Below are positions 35,622 to 44,874 of a DNA stretch of 64,000 nt, in pieces. The notes beneath the pieces were generated by a model, which ran no database searches, was not told where the DNA came from, and saw nothing but the letters and a program-made list of their open reading frames with translations. Made by a program: the position numbers and the translations under genes. This stretch comes from Nymphaea colorata (taxonomy: Eukaryota > Streptophyta > Magnoliopsida > Nymphaeales > Nymphaeaceae). Every line of letters begins with the position of its first letter. Within the stretch, counting starts at the first letter, position 1. Where the stretch lies: contig NC_045146.1 of assembly GCF_008831285.2 (NCBI RefSeq), forward strand, positions 16,733,149-16,797,148, given 5' to 3'.

Positions 35622-35795
35622 GTTTATCCTATCTATCAGTAGGCAGTAAAAAAAAAATTTGTTGCATTATTTTTTGCAAGGTCAATGACCCACTTGTGTA
35701 AGATGGCTCTGTAGCATGCAGCTCCATATTTTAACAGTAGCTAGCTTGAAAACCATAGGCTAGCTTTGCTCGCTCTCTCTCTCTCTAGTGCAACC

Positions 35796-35882
35796 GGTTA
35801 GGTTGGATGGCGTGTAGTAACTATGTACTTAGGTTAGGTTGGATGGCGTGTAGTAACTATGTACTTAGTTCGAGTCTGGGAG
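35796..35882 (+). repeat. 36-bp tandem duplication within a SINE-like head
   Basis: GGTTAGGTTGGATGGCGTG begins at 35796 and again at 35832, and each unit ends in AACTATGTACTTA. The second copy runs into GTTCGAGTCTGGG, a pol III B-box-like sequence. The A box is poor, so the SINE identity is tentative while the duplication is clear. Confidence 0.6.
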
Positions 35883-35947
35883 GGTTCTGATGGTATTGAG
35901 GAGTGTTGATCTTGTGAACCGGTTCTTGTCTTCCCCTCTTCCCTTTC

Positions 35948-35950
<3 letters not shown>

Positions 35951-35982
<32 letters not shown>
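35951..35982. repeat. (CT)n microsatellite
   Basis: About 15 CT units, lying just downstream of the SINE-like segment. Confidence 0.95.
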
Positions 35983-35983
<1 letters not shown>

Positions 35984-36746
35984 ATAATAGCACTTTAGGC
36001 TAATCCAAATAACAGATCCCACTGTTCTGGCTAGTCCATGATTGAACACAGGTGCGGTATGATTGATTGTTTCTCCATACCATCATATTAAATAGTTTAA
36101 TAGGAGCTTCTAAGGGATTAGATTTGCATGGATGAATAAACTTTCATCCTCAACCAGATACTCTCGTATGACCATGATTTAGTCCATGTAATATATGCAG
36201 ATTTTGAGTTTCCAATCAAGAACAAGTTTCACTACTCAAGTCGAGTGCCTCAACTCTCTTCTTTAGGGCGTCTTTCATTGGTGAGGTAGGGAGTGAATGA
36301 GACATCAGGTTTTTGATGCTCAGTCATGAGTTGGAATGTCTCAGACATCGATCTTAGTGTGTTTCCAAGTTAAAACTCAGTGCCTCAAGATGCTCTGTCT
36401 TGTATTTCAAACACACTTTGAGTGTCCTTGCATTGGAGTAAAAAAAAAACCTGCCATCCTAATTCCTATGCCACGCGGTAGCTGTAAGAGGGAGTAATTA
36501 AATTCGTCTCCGTGAGCCATTCTTTTCGCTCCAAACATAAACTGAAAACGATATAATATCAAAATCTATCTAATCGCTATCTGTATGAATTAAAGGATTG
36601 CTAATCTTCCGCAAATCTGACTCGTTGAAGACCCTAATTCCGGTGCATGATTCAATGTGAAATTGCGATTGCTGCTTTGGAAGAAGATATCGTATAAAAA
36701 ATGAGATCACGAGGTCTACATCTGAAGTGACCTACTCCTCCAATCA

Positions 36747-36857
36747 AGCTATAAGTAGATTAATATATATGTTTTAGTTTAGATATCGACATATGTATGT
36801 GGCCTAGTCGAGCTACAAATAGATTAATATATGTTTTAGTTTAGATATCGACATGTG
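36747..36857. repeat. Tandem duplication, period about 64 bp
   Basis: AGCTATAAGTAGATTAATAT at 36747 and AGCTACAAATAGATTAATAT at 36811 start two copies that both continue GTTTTAGTTTAGATATCGAC. Confidence 0.8.
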
Positions 36858-37043
36858 AAATAGAAATACAAGGAAAGCCTTCTCATGACTAATGTGAAGC
36901 TACAATATCTTTGGTTTTTTGTATTTTAGCATCATGTGAGCTTGAGGGAACCTCTCATTCTTTTTGGGACTTTGTGAAGTAAGTCCCTTCAACTTGAGAG
37001 TGGCATTTGTCACCTTTTGCAATCAAGAAAAGTAGAATCTGTT

Positions 37044-37099
37044 GGAATTGAATTAACGATCTGAGGCTTACTAGCCTTCCATACCAACCAGGTATGCTA
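37044..37099 (-). mobile_element. tRNA-derived SINE relic (head region)
   Basis: On the minus strand TAGCATACCTGGTTGG (37099 down to 37084) is an A box with one mismatch and GTTAATTCAATTCC (37057 down to 37044) is a B box, spaced about 27 bases apart. The 3' part presumably runs left of 37044 and is not delimited. Confidence 0.55.
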
Positions 37100-37737
37100 C
37101 GCTCCTCGAGACTGTATCTAACTCGTTAAACTACCCTTGATGGTTTGTTTGGATTGCTATATAAGATCCTACATAGCTAACTGGGATGACTTAACAAACT
37201 CTAAATTGAAAAGGAGACATTAAGACATTAGTAAGAAAAAGTAACTTGGAATCACCATCATCTGTAGAAGCAATCAGAAAACCAACCAAATTTCACTAGA
37301 AAGAGAGCCAAATGAAAGTTCCCCCTCCCCACAAAGCCCAAGTAACAGAGGTAAAATCCAAATGCATACAACCAAGAGCAAAGTCGAGTGAGATTGACTC
37401 CAAATATTATGTAAAGAAGAGAGAGACGCCAACGCGGAAGCGGTCAAGATTTAGGTTTTTGACCTTGTGTGGATCTACACATTATCAACACGCCAAAATT
37501 TCGGTCGACTCCAATCTTTTGATCATAATTTAAAAAAACGAAGTTCACTTCGAAGTTATTGGACCGAGAAGTATTCGTTCTTTGGGCTCGTTTTGATGCT
37601 GACTAACGTGTTTGCATTAAAATGTTGAATAGTTTTAAATTGAAATTTCTCACCTTTTGTTACTATGAAAGACACTTGCTTTTCTTAACCATTTTTTTGT
37701 AAAATAGTGGCCATAATTTGAAATTTACGAAAATGAT

Positions 37738-38570
37738 GAACCAGAATGAAAATTCGTCTCAAATGTGGGGACAGAAAAGAAAAATGGAGACTCTAGGGTT
37801 TAGGGTTTGGGCTTCTTCCCGATGTCTCTTTTCATCGGCCGCCTTCTTTCAGCCGTATTCCCAATATCTGAGACGTTCCCTCGGAGCACGTAGAAGGACG
37901 TAAGGAAATATCTTGTCCATCCACGTGGCACAGCGGTAGCATCCGATGGTTCTCCTTGCTCCGCAGCCGTGCCCATCGCGAAGGACCTCGGGCAGCCGAG
38001 GCCGTAAGGACGGAGGCGCTCCCGAGGAATTCCCTTTCCCGTCCATCGTAAATCGCCGATCCGGTGGGCCCCGCTGACGAAGGACCCCTCCGTGTACCTC
38101 CTGTTTTGCAATCCGACCCGTACCCTCGTGGTGGGTTTGGATATGAACCCAACCCGAAATCCACTTTGAAACAGGTTCAGGATAGAGCAGACCCTTTAGG
38201 CTTTAACGCGAGTGGAGAGGGCTGGATCCGTCCGTGCTCTCTCACCCGGTTTGACCGGATCGGGTCGGCCACGAATCAGATCCAATGGCGATCTTCCGGG
38301 ACCTGGATCGTACTTCGCGCAGAGCAGCAGTTGACGCGTCTCGGCAAAAAAATCGGCGACTTGTGGGAAGAGCCGGGGTCCGTTCCGTTCGGATCACGGA
38401 GCGACGGCCCCGATTCCGTTCTCCAGTAAAAGCTGGGTCCTTGCTGCAGCCGCTGCTCCTCAAGTCCCGAACAACTCCGCCCACGGTACGGCGAGGAGGA
38501 CCAACGCGTCCTCTCGCTCTTATTAAATCTTTCAGAACACTGCCTCTTGCTGTAAATAAATACAAAAACC
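37738..38570. promoter_or_regulatory. GC/CpG-rich promoter-like island with an orphan candidate first exon (+)
   Basis: This block is far richer in G, C and CpG than its surroundings, which suggests unmethylated regulatory or coding DNA. It contains a telo-box-like AGGGTTTAGGGTTTGGG at about 37794-37810 and a GTGGGCCCCGCTGAC element at about 38063-38077. An ATG at about 37785 opens 39 codons beginning METLGFRVWASSRCLFSSAA, rich in Arg/Ser and hydrophobic residues like a mitochondrial presequence, with a possible donor GTAAGG near 37900. No downstream exon could be matched to it. Frames on both strands up to 38600 are open but show no domain. It could be the first exon of an unrecognised or truncated gene. 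Confidence 0.35.
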
Positions 38571-38599
38571 CATTTAAATAATAATAGTTTCCGCAGATA

Positions 38600-39650
38600 C
38601 AACTAAGATTATGTTGAACTTTTGTCAATTGTACACATATTTTAGAACATGGTCAAGTGATACCGACTCTTTCTTTAAGGCCAAATATAATATATATATA
38701 TATATATGGGTGCTCAAGTTTTTATATATATACATGTATGACATTCTTCGTACTGAAATGGACGATAGAAAAGATTTGAGCTTCATATATATGTAGTACG
38801 GAGTGTTTTCTTTCAATTTGCTTTTAAAAATGTGATTTATTTAAATTGTTTAATGTTAACTAACATCTAGAGCATCATGGATCTGTGCTTGTATGACTAC
38901 TGCTCTTAACTTGGCCTCGAAATTAATGGAGCACGAGATTTTATGATTTGGAGAAGTGTAGTTTTATAGTTCTTCGCTAGAAAACATGCTTCAGTAGTCA
39001 AAATCTTAAAATATGGAATCCGTTCTAGGCGTATGAGGACATTGATTTGCAAAGCATACACGGAAACGGAAACATGTGGATGAGAAAATTATGAACCTCT
39101 CTACATTTTAGTGCCCTAGAACACGGTTTTGTTTTTTTTTTTTGTTTTTTTTTTTTAAAAATAAATCTAACAGATGTTTTTTTACTATGACCAAGTTAAT
39201 GGTTCAAACCGGATTATCCAGCTTTTAAATAAAGCCACCAATTTAAAGTGTTTGAATAGTTAAGATTGTTTGTCTTTAGACAATTTCAGTCTGATTGGCA
39301 GATAAAAAGGGAGATTCTATTGGTCTAAGCGACATCTTTATGTTAAAGTATGAGAAAGTAAAGTGATGGAGTTATTGGTTTCAATTGTGTGAAGTTATGG
39401 AATTGAGAATAAAAAATTTGTCACATCTTTGTCTCTCTATCTACCAAAAAAGGAAATTTTTGTCAAAAATTTAGAAAAAAGGAAAAGTAAGTAACCAACA
39501 AATATACTTATAGAATATAAGGATAAATATAGTTTTAAGCATTTTCCATCTTTATTCAATGGACCATCTTTAAGCGCTCACAATTTTGCTTTTTCTAGCT
39601 AACATGAGCAGACATGTTTCCACATTTTGTCAAAAGGGGTTTTTTTTAGG
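38600..39650. other. AT-rich spacer
   Basis: Contains a (TA)n tract at 38690-38707 and T homopolymers near 39129-39157. No gene seen. Confidence 0.6.
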
Positions 39651-39927
39651 TGGTCATAACTAGGGCTGGCCCCCCAACCGGGCTGCCGGCGGAGGCCCAG
39701 AACCAGGCCTGCTATGGGCCCGGGTTCTGGCCGAAAGAGCAGCCATTTTTTGTAAAAGAGCAGTCTTTTTTATGAAGATCTGTGAAGGCTAAGGAGTGAT
39801 TTTGGAAGAGTGAAGGACTCGGTCCGATACCAGAGAACTCGCTTTCTTTCCCCTTGCAAATTTCCCTCTTTTTGCATTTTCATTTCCCACTTCTTGTTTC
39901 CTGACCCAGCGTCTAGCGATCGTAGAG

Positions 39928-40041
39928 ATGGCACCAAAGGGCGAGAAGAAGATGGTGGCGGAGAAGGCCCCCACTGAGAAGAAGCTAAAGACAAAGAAGT
40001 GCCTCCGGGCCAGGGCCCGATTTTGTAGCCCGTCAGGCTGA
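39928..40041 (+). pseudogene. Histone H2B N-terminal tail fragment
   Basis: From the ATG at 39928 the frame reads MAPKGEKKMVAEKAPTEKK followed by LKTKK, the signature start of plant histone H2B (MAPKAEKKPAEK type) including the lysine-rich tail. Homology stops after about residue 24; the frame then runs into unrelated Arg-rich sequence and a TGA at 40039-40041, so the histone fold is absent. About 100 bases of leader-like sequence precede the ATG. The fragment is bracketed by GC-rich GGGCCCGG-type sequence at about 39662-39733 and 40003-40047 that is loosely inverted, as seen when a DNA transposon picks up a gene piece. Confidence 0.7.
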
Positions 40042-40899
40042 TCCGGACACACTTGAATATTCCGCATAGTTCTTCTAAATTGTGAATAATATTCAAAATC
40101 CTTTGCTTTCGATTATCTAATAAATCACTTAATGAAAGTAGATTATCTTCCCAACAATTCTATGATCCCTTCCTGAACTGAACATAAATCTTTCCAACAT
40201 AAATCTTTCCATTCATTTGGCTCTCACGCTCAATTAAATTACTTATATTTATGAAGCATTCCCATATCTCTTTCTTAATGAGCTCTTCATATGGGTGCAA
40301 TGTAAAGTTGAAAGCATGTTATTCCTGCTTTCAAGCTCGAATAGAAAAACCTCCAACACCTAATGGTGTTACGTTGTGAATATTGGTTTTTAATTAGATG
40401 GTTTTTAACTGGATGCTTTTCAAAAAAGATTTACAAAACTGGCTGAATTGGAATTCAAATCATTTTCCAATTTCACCAATTAAAAAATATTTATTTTCAT
40501 CGCTAGAATAAACTAAGGAGCTGAATCATATCCTTCACGCAGAGGAGTTGGCCAATTCAGCGGCAGTTTGTAAGAAAAACTGTTGGTTCACGACCCATAC
40601 TACCGGCGGACTGAATCATTCTTCCGTTGATTCGGTTGGACATGTTGTCACCTGTTTTGAAGTCAGGCCCTTTAAAATCAAACACGCCACCGCTCTTTCA
40701 CTGCCAAGCTTCGAAGTACATTTACCAAAAAAAGGCTCACATTTATTTGCATATTTGGATTTCCGCCATTTATTTTTTTAAAACATTTTGTAAAAGTTGA
40801 GGGACCTCAACTTTTTGATGTTGGAGAGGGATAAGACTGGTCTTTGCAAGTTGGCGGGGCCCACCGATTCACCTCCTTTTCACTGTGCCTCGTTGGGGT

Positions 40900-40952
40900 C
40901 CGGCACGTGACACGGCACGTGACGGAAGCCGTGGGACCCACCGAGTTAATGG
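40900..40952. promoter_or_regulatory. Paired G-boxes in a GC-rich patch
   Basis: GGCACGTGAC occurs twice, about 14 bases apart, close to GGGGCCCACCGA and GGGACCCACCGA motifs. CACGTG is the plant bZIP/bHLH G-box. No gene start could be attached, so this is a candidate regulatory site only. Confidence 0.4.
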
Positions 40953-41061
40953 CTGCTAACTCAGAGAATTTCTTTTCTTTTTTGAGAATAATCGAATAAA
41001 ACGGTCGCCTTCTTTAATCGTAATTTTTTTTTTTTTTGGGGTTCGCGAATTTTAAATTGGA

Positions 41062-41184
41062 ACGGGGCAATGGCATGCTGCTGACCTCAGGAGGTCCTGC
41101 GTTCGAATCTCCAAACAGGACGATTTCCGGTTTCCTTAAAAGCCTGTTGGCCGTATATTTTTATAATAAGTTAATAAAAAAAAT
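41062..41184 (+). mobile_element. tRNA-derived SINE
   Basis: TGGCATGCTGCTGACC at about 41071 is an A-box-like sequence and GCGTTCGAATCTCC at 41099-41112 is a good B box. The element ends near an A-rich AATAAAAAAAATGG, which could be its tail. Confidence 0.55.
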
Positions 41185-44100
41185 GGAGCGTAGTTAACAA
41201 AAGAACATGTTCAAGCAACCATGGTGTTGGAAAATTAAAAAAAAAAAATTAGATAATAAAGTTTGAGTGAAAGAGAAAGGTCATGTGCAAGTGCAACCCG
41301 GCTTCCTTCATCCCACCTTTTATATCATATTTTATAAGGAAAAAAGTTAATGTACTTGTTTCATATAAGGGGCGTGTTTGTTTACCTGAAATATGAGATT
41401 GGAAATGACTTGAAAATAGTTGAACAGTATCTAAGCATTACTTAATGACACTTTGTCATTGACAGCGCGTCACCTAAGCGCTCCCAGTAGCAACAGAAGA
41501 AATCTACCGAACACATGTTAACTTTACCTCGCCAAACTGTTTCCTATTTTTAAAAGACAAGATGAACTGTCGAACCTTACGGGCTCAAGACTTTTTTCCC
41601 CACGCAAACACCAAGAGGTCGATTTGATCGCCGCTCCCTTAGGGACAAAACAGGTATTTTTCTTAGAAGAAGAGATCGACCGGTCCACACGCCGCGAAAA
41701 ACGGGTGAAGATGGAGATTCTTTAAACGGCTTCCCTCGCTTCACGCGGTTTTGACCGGGAGAAAAAGACGGTTCTACCATCAACCGGCGAAAAATAATTC
41801 ATTCTTTGGACCGAAGCGTTCTGCCAGCTACGATGGCCTTTACGTCATTCCACAGGTCAAGGGACGAATCCGTCCTGTTTGCGGCCAGCGTTGCCCAATA
41901 TCGTAACTACGTTACTTCCCGAAGATGCCCCCACGGGCGACGAACCGTTACGAACTTTATTCTCTGGGTCCCTCTTTGTTGGATAAAATTTTTAAGAGAG
42001 TGACGTCATTTTTAGGAATTGCGAAACAGCGCTTCGTGTGTCGCTGTTAAAAGTATTTTATTTACTACTTTTATTATGTACTTGAATCTGACAATTTTTT
42101 TTTTTTAATGAAACTGGCCGAGCAACTCCACACTTCATGGACAGCGAGGGTTTAATTTTTTATGAAACTAAAAGTTGGAAGCTTATAAAACATTGAGGGC
42201 ACTTCAACTTATAAAAATGCAATGTAAGATGAATGATTCTAAAAAGCATCTTTATTTATTTCTTAGGAGGAGAAGTAAAAAACTCTATTTACCCCTTGAA
42301 TTTGCTTAAAGAACTATTGAATGGCAGCTACAAGAAAATGAATCGTAGGAAACCTATTTTTTTCCACATTAGCCTACAGCAAAGTCTTAGGAAAGTGAAT
42401 CCCAGGAAACACATTTACCACATAAGCCTAACATGAACTTAAGAAAATGGATCCCAAGAGACTTGTTTCATGCATTCATAGAAACACATGTAGATGCGGT
42501 GTTTGAAGTAGATGTTGAAATAGAGAAGCAATAGAGAAGCACATAAAAAACATTCAAAATTGCGACTAAGATGACATGTCACTTGTGGACAGATGCACAG
42601 CTAGAAATTTGCCAAACTAGAGTTTCTAAATTTTGACTATGGTTGAAATATCATTTTTTCAAAATTTTGATATTGAACGAGTGAAATGTTTTGAAATTTG
42701 CATGTATTTTTTTTTTTTTTGTAAATTGAGGTGGGGCATACTAGCCCTACCTTGGCTCCACCCCTACTTATGGAAAGAGTTTACCAAAACATGGCCATCA
42801 ATGGCCTTTTGCTTCATTTCCATTGAATTTGCAAAAGTATTGGTAGCATTTATTGTGTATTTTCCTCGCATTTATTTGTTGGGCTCTATAATGAGCTAAG
42901 ACTAAGGTGAATTCAACTGGAGCTATACCACTAAGGTCAATCCTACGGGAAGGCTGCGAAGATTGGTTCACCATTCAAGCAGCGTCGACCTTCAAAGAGA
43001 CCCAAAAACAGGGTAGGATTCGATATCTCCTCGGTATTTTGCCTTGGGTCGTTCATGGGAGAAAACTCGGACTCGGTTGAGCACGCAGGCGAGAAAAGTA
43101 GCAGTGAAGTATGAACAGTAGTTGTATAAGCTCTGCCTTAAATGCAGAGTTTTCTTACTTAGTGGCCTTGATCTTCAGTATCATAATTTAGCCAATATCA
43201 CCAACTTGAGAAGATGTCACCAATGAGAATCTCACTAGTGACGGAGCTACATAAGCCAGGGTGGCATTTATTCACCTCTATCAAGAATTTTATAATGGTT
43301 GGTTCTAAGTTAATGCCCCCAATTAATTTGTCTTCAGTCCTACTCCCTTATTCATATGTTGACAAATAGCAAAACTATAGTTACCCGTGATGAAAATAAT
43401 ACGGGAAATGATACTTTGGAGCATGTTGGTTGCCGAAAATGTGTTACATTTAGACAGATAATGAGATAAAGAAATATTTGATTAAACAAAAGAAAAAGTT
43501 TTATTATTCACAATAAATGTTAAAAATTTTCACCCAGCCCAGACTTTCAAGCAGGTAATAAGCTGAGTCTTAAAGTGGGTCCGGTTCTTGGTTCGGCTGA
43601 CACTTGGTTTTTTGACCAAGAATTGTGTTGATTGGCTGAAGCTAAGTTGCTCATTTATTTCTCGGCGCTTGGTTGTCAATGATTTTATGGTAACGGTTGA
43701 CGCGCACTAAAATATTCTCCAAAAGAGAGGCTGCTTGACATTCCTAAAACCAATGAGGGGTTGTCGTGAATTAACTGGACCGGTACGGGCAAAATGCCTC
43801 TATATTATTTTTCATAAAGGCAGAGCATGGTTCTTCTCTTCCCTGCACGCCCTGTTATTTTCTATTTATTCTGAAAAGGGACTCGAAAATTTTTAGAAGA
43901 TTAAATGCTAGTTGGTGCTGAAATGGTCTGCTATATAGACTTATCTTGGTGGGTGGATGAAATTTTACCGTCTAAAAGAGATTTGAAGCTTTCGTTTTTT
44001 CTGAACTGTTTGACAACGAGAACTGTTTATAATTTTTTGCTAAATACGGTGGGCTCAAGGCTGCGCATAAGGAGTGTGAACACCTATGCAAACTTGATCC

Positions 44101-44587
44101 TTTGAGGTTGAGACGTGTTCTTGTTCAGTGGTATGAGAAAATTTTCATTGCTTAATGATCATGATCCGTTGGCAACAAGTTCTTTTCGGTGAATTTGGCA
44201 ACAAGTTCAATCGGTTCTTTCTAACCATTTCGTATCAAATTTGCGAGGCTTAAAAGTATAAGTTGAGGAAACAGCGTGGCCCATTGATCATATAAGTGAA
44301 AAAGGTAGGATGCAAGTAAAAGAATTTATTCACATGAGAAAGAGAAAGGCAGACAATCTCACCTTGGCTGATGGGGTTACAGAAGGCACCCACCATTTGC
44401 TTTGTTGCAGATTTTTTTTTTTAAAAAATTAATTAATCATCACTGATCAGGTTAAAGAAATGACTGCAGAAAAAGGGAAAAGAAAGCTTCTAAATTCTCC
44501 GCCCTTCCCCTCTCGCTGGACAAGTAGTCCATCGAGTGAGATGAATGGCGCTCTGCCCATCTCTCTGCTCTAGGTTGACTGCAAAAG

Positions 44588-44815
44588 AGAAGCGAGATCC
44601 CAACGAAAGAGAGTGAAAGAGATCTTTCCCCTTCTTGGTACTCAAAATCTTGCTTCTTCTTCTTCTTCTTCTTCTTCTTTGTAGTTGCTCTCTCTCTCTC
44701 TCTCTCCCCGTTCTTTGGCCCATAGATTGGCTCTTAGAATGACGGAAGATCCTACAGAAAGAGAGTGAAAGTTATTTTTCTTCTTGGTTGGTACCCGACA
44801 GTCTTGTTCCTTTTC
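44588..44815 (+). repeat. Diverged direct duplication upstream of DUF620
   Basis: AGATCC-CAACGAAAGAGAGTGAAAG near 44590 and AGATCCTACAGAAAGAGAGTG near 44746 start two segments that both continue through CTTCTTGG, GGTAC and TCTTG. The offset is about 155 bases. It probably duplicates leader or core promoter sequence. Confidence 0.6.
44653..44707 (+). repeat. (TTC)n and (CT)n microsatellites in the DUF620 5' leader
   Basis: About nine TTC units (44653-44679) are followed by about ten CT units (44688-44707). Pyrimidine tracts of this kind are common in plant 5' UTRs. Confidence 0.9.
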
Positions 44816-44874
44816 CGTCTCTGTACTAGTAGCAGCTGTTGTTTGCTGTGGTGGTGTTGGAGGGAGGAGGTGGG

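Larger units (their letters stand above)
29905..37730. other. Long intergenic region dominated by small repeats
   Basis: After the PPR 3' flank no gene is recognised. Items seen: a 45-bp tandem duplication at 31154-31243, a purine-rich tract at about 32898-32950, two diverged copies of a GAGGTTTTAYGACCATGG segment near 33546 and 33767, a perfect 11-bp hairpin at 35457-35484, a compound microsatellite at 35573-35621, SINE-like sequence near 35796-35882, a further duplication at 36747-36857 and a SINE relic at 37044-37099. The long frame at 34804-35604 ends in simple repeats and is not convincing. Confidence 0.45.
40100..44560. other. Intergenic region upstream of the DUF620 gene
   Basis: No protein gene recognised. 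It holds a paired G-box patch at about 40900-40950, a SINE at 41062-41184, another GC-rich patch at about 41580-41990 with no identifiable product, and scattered pieces of a dispersed repeat (about 42717-42765 and 43237-43290). The frame at 43905-44105 has no domain. Confidence 0.45.

Noticed and set aside
37800-38628. Long minus-strand frames across the GC-rich island
   Set aside because: High GC removes stop codons in several frames at once; none shows a domain, and both strands are equally open.
41577-42003. GC-rich patch with open frames on both strands
   Set aside because: Composition alone keeps frames open; no domain, and no plausible exon structure was found.
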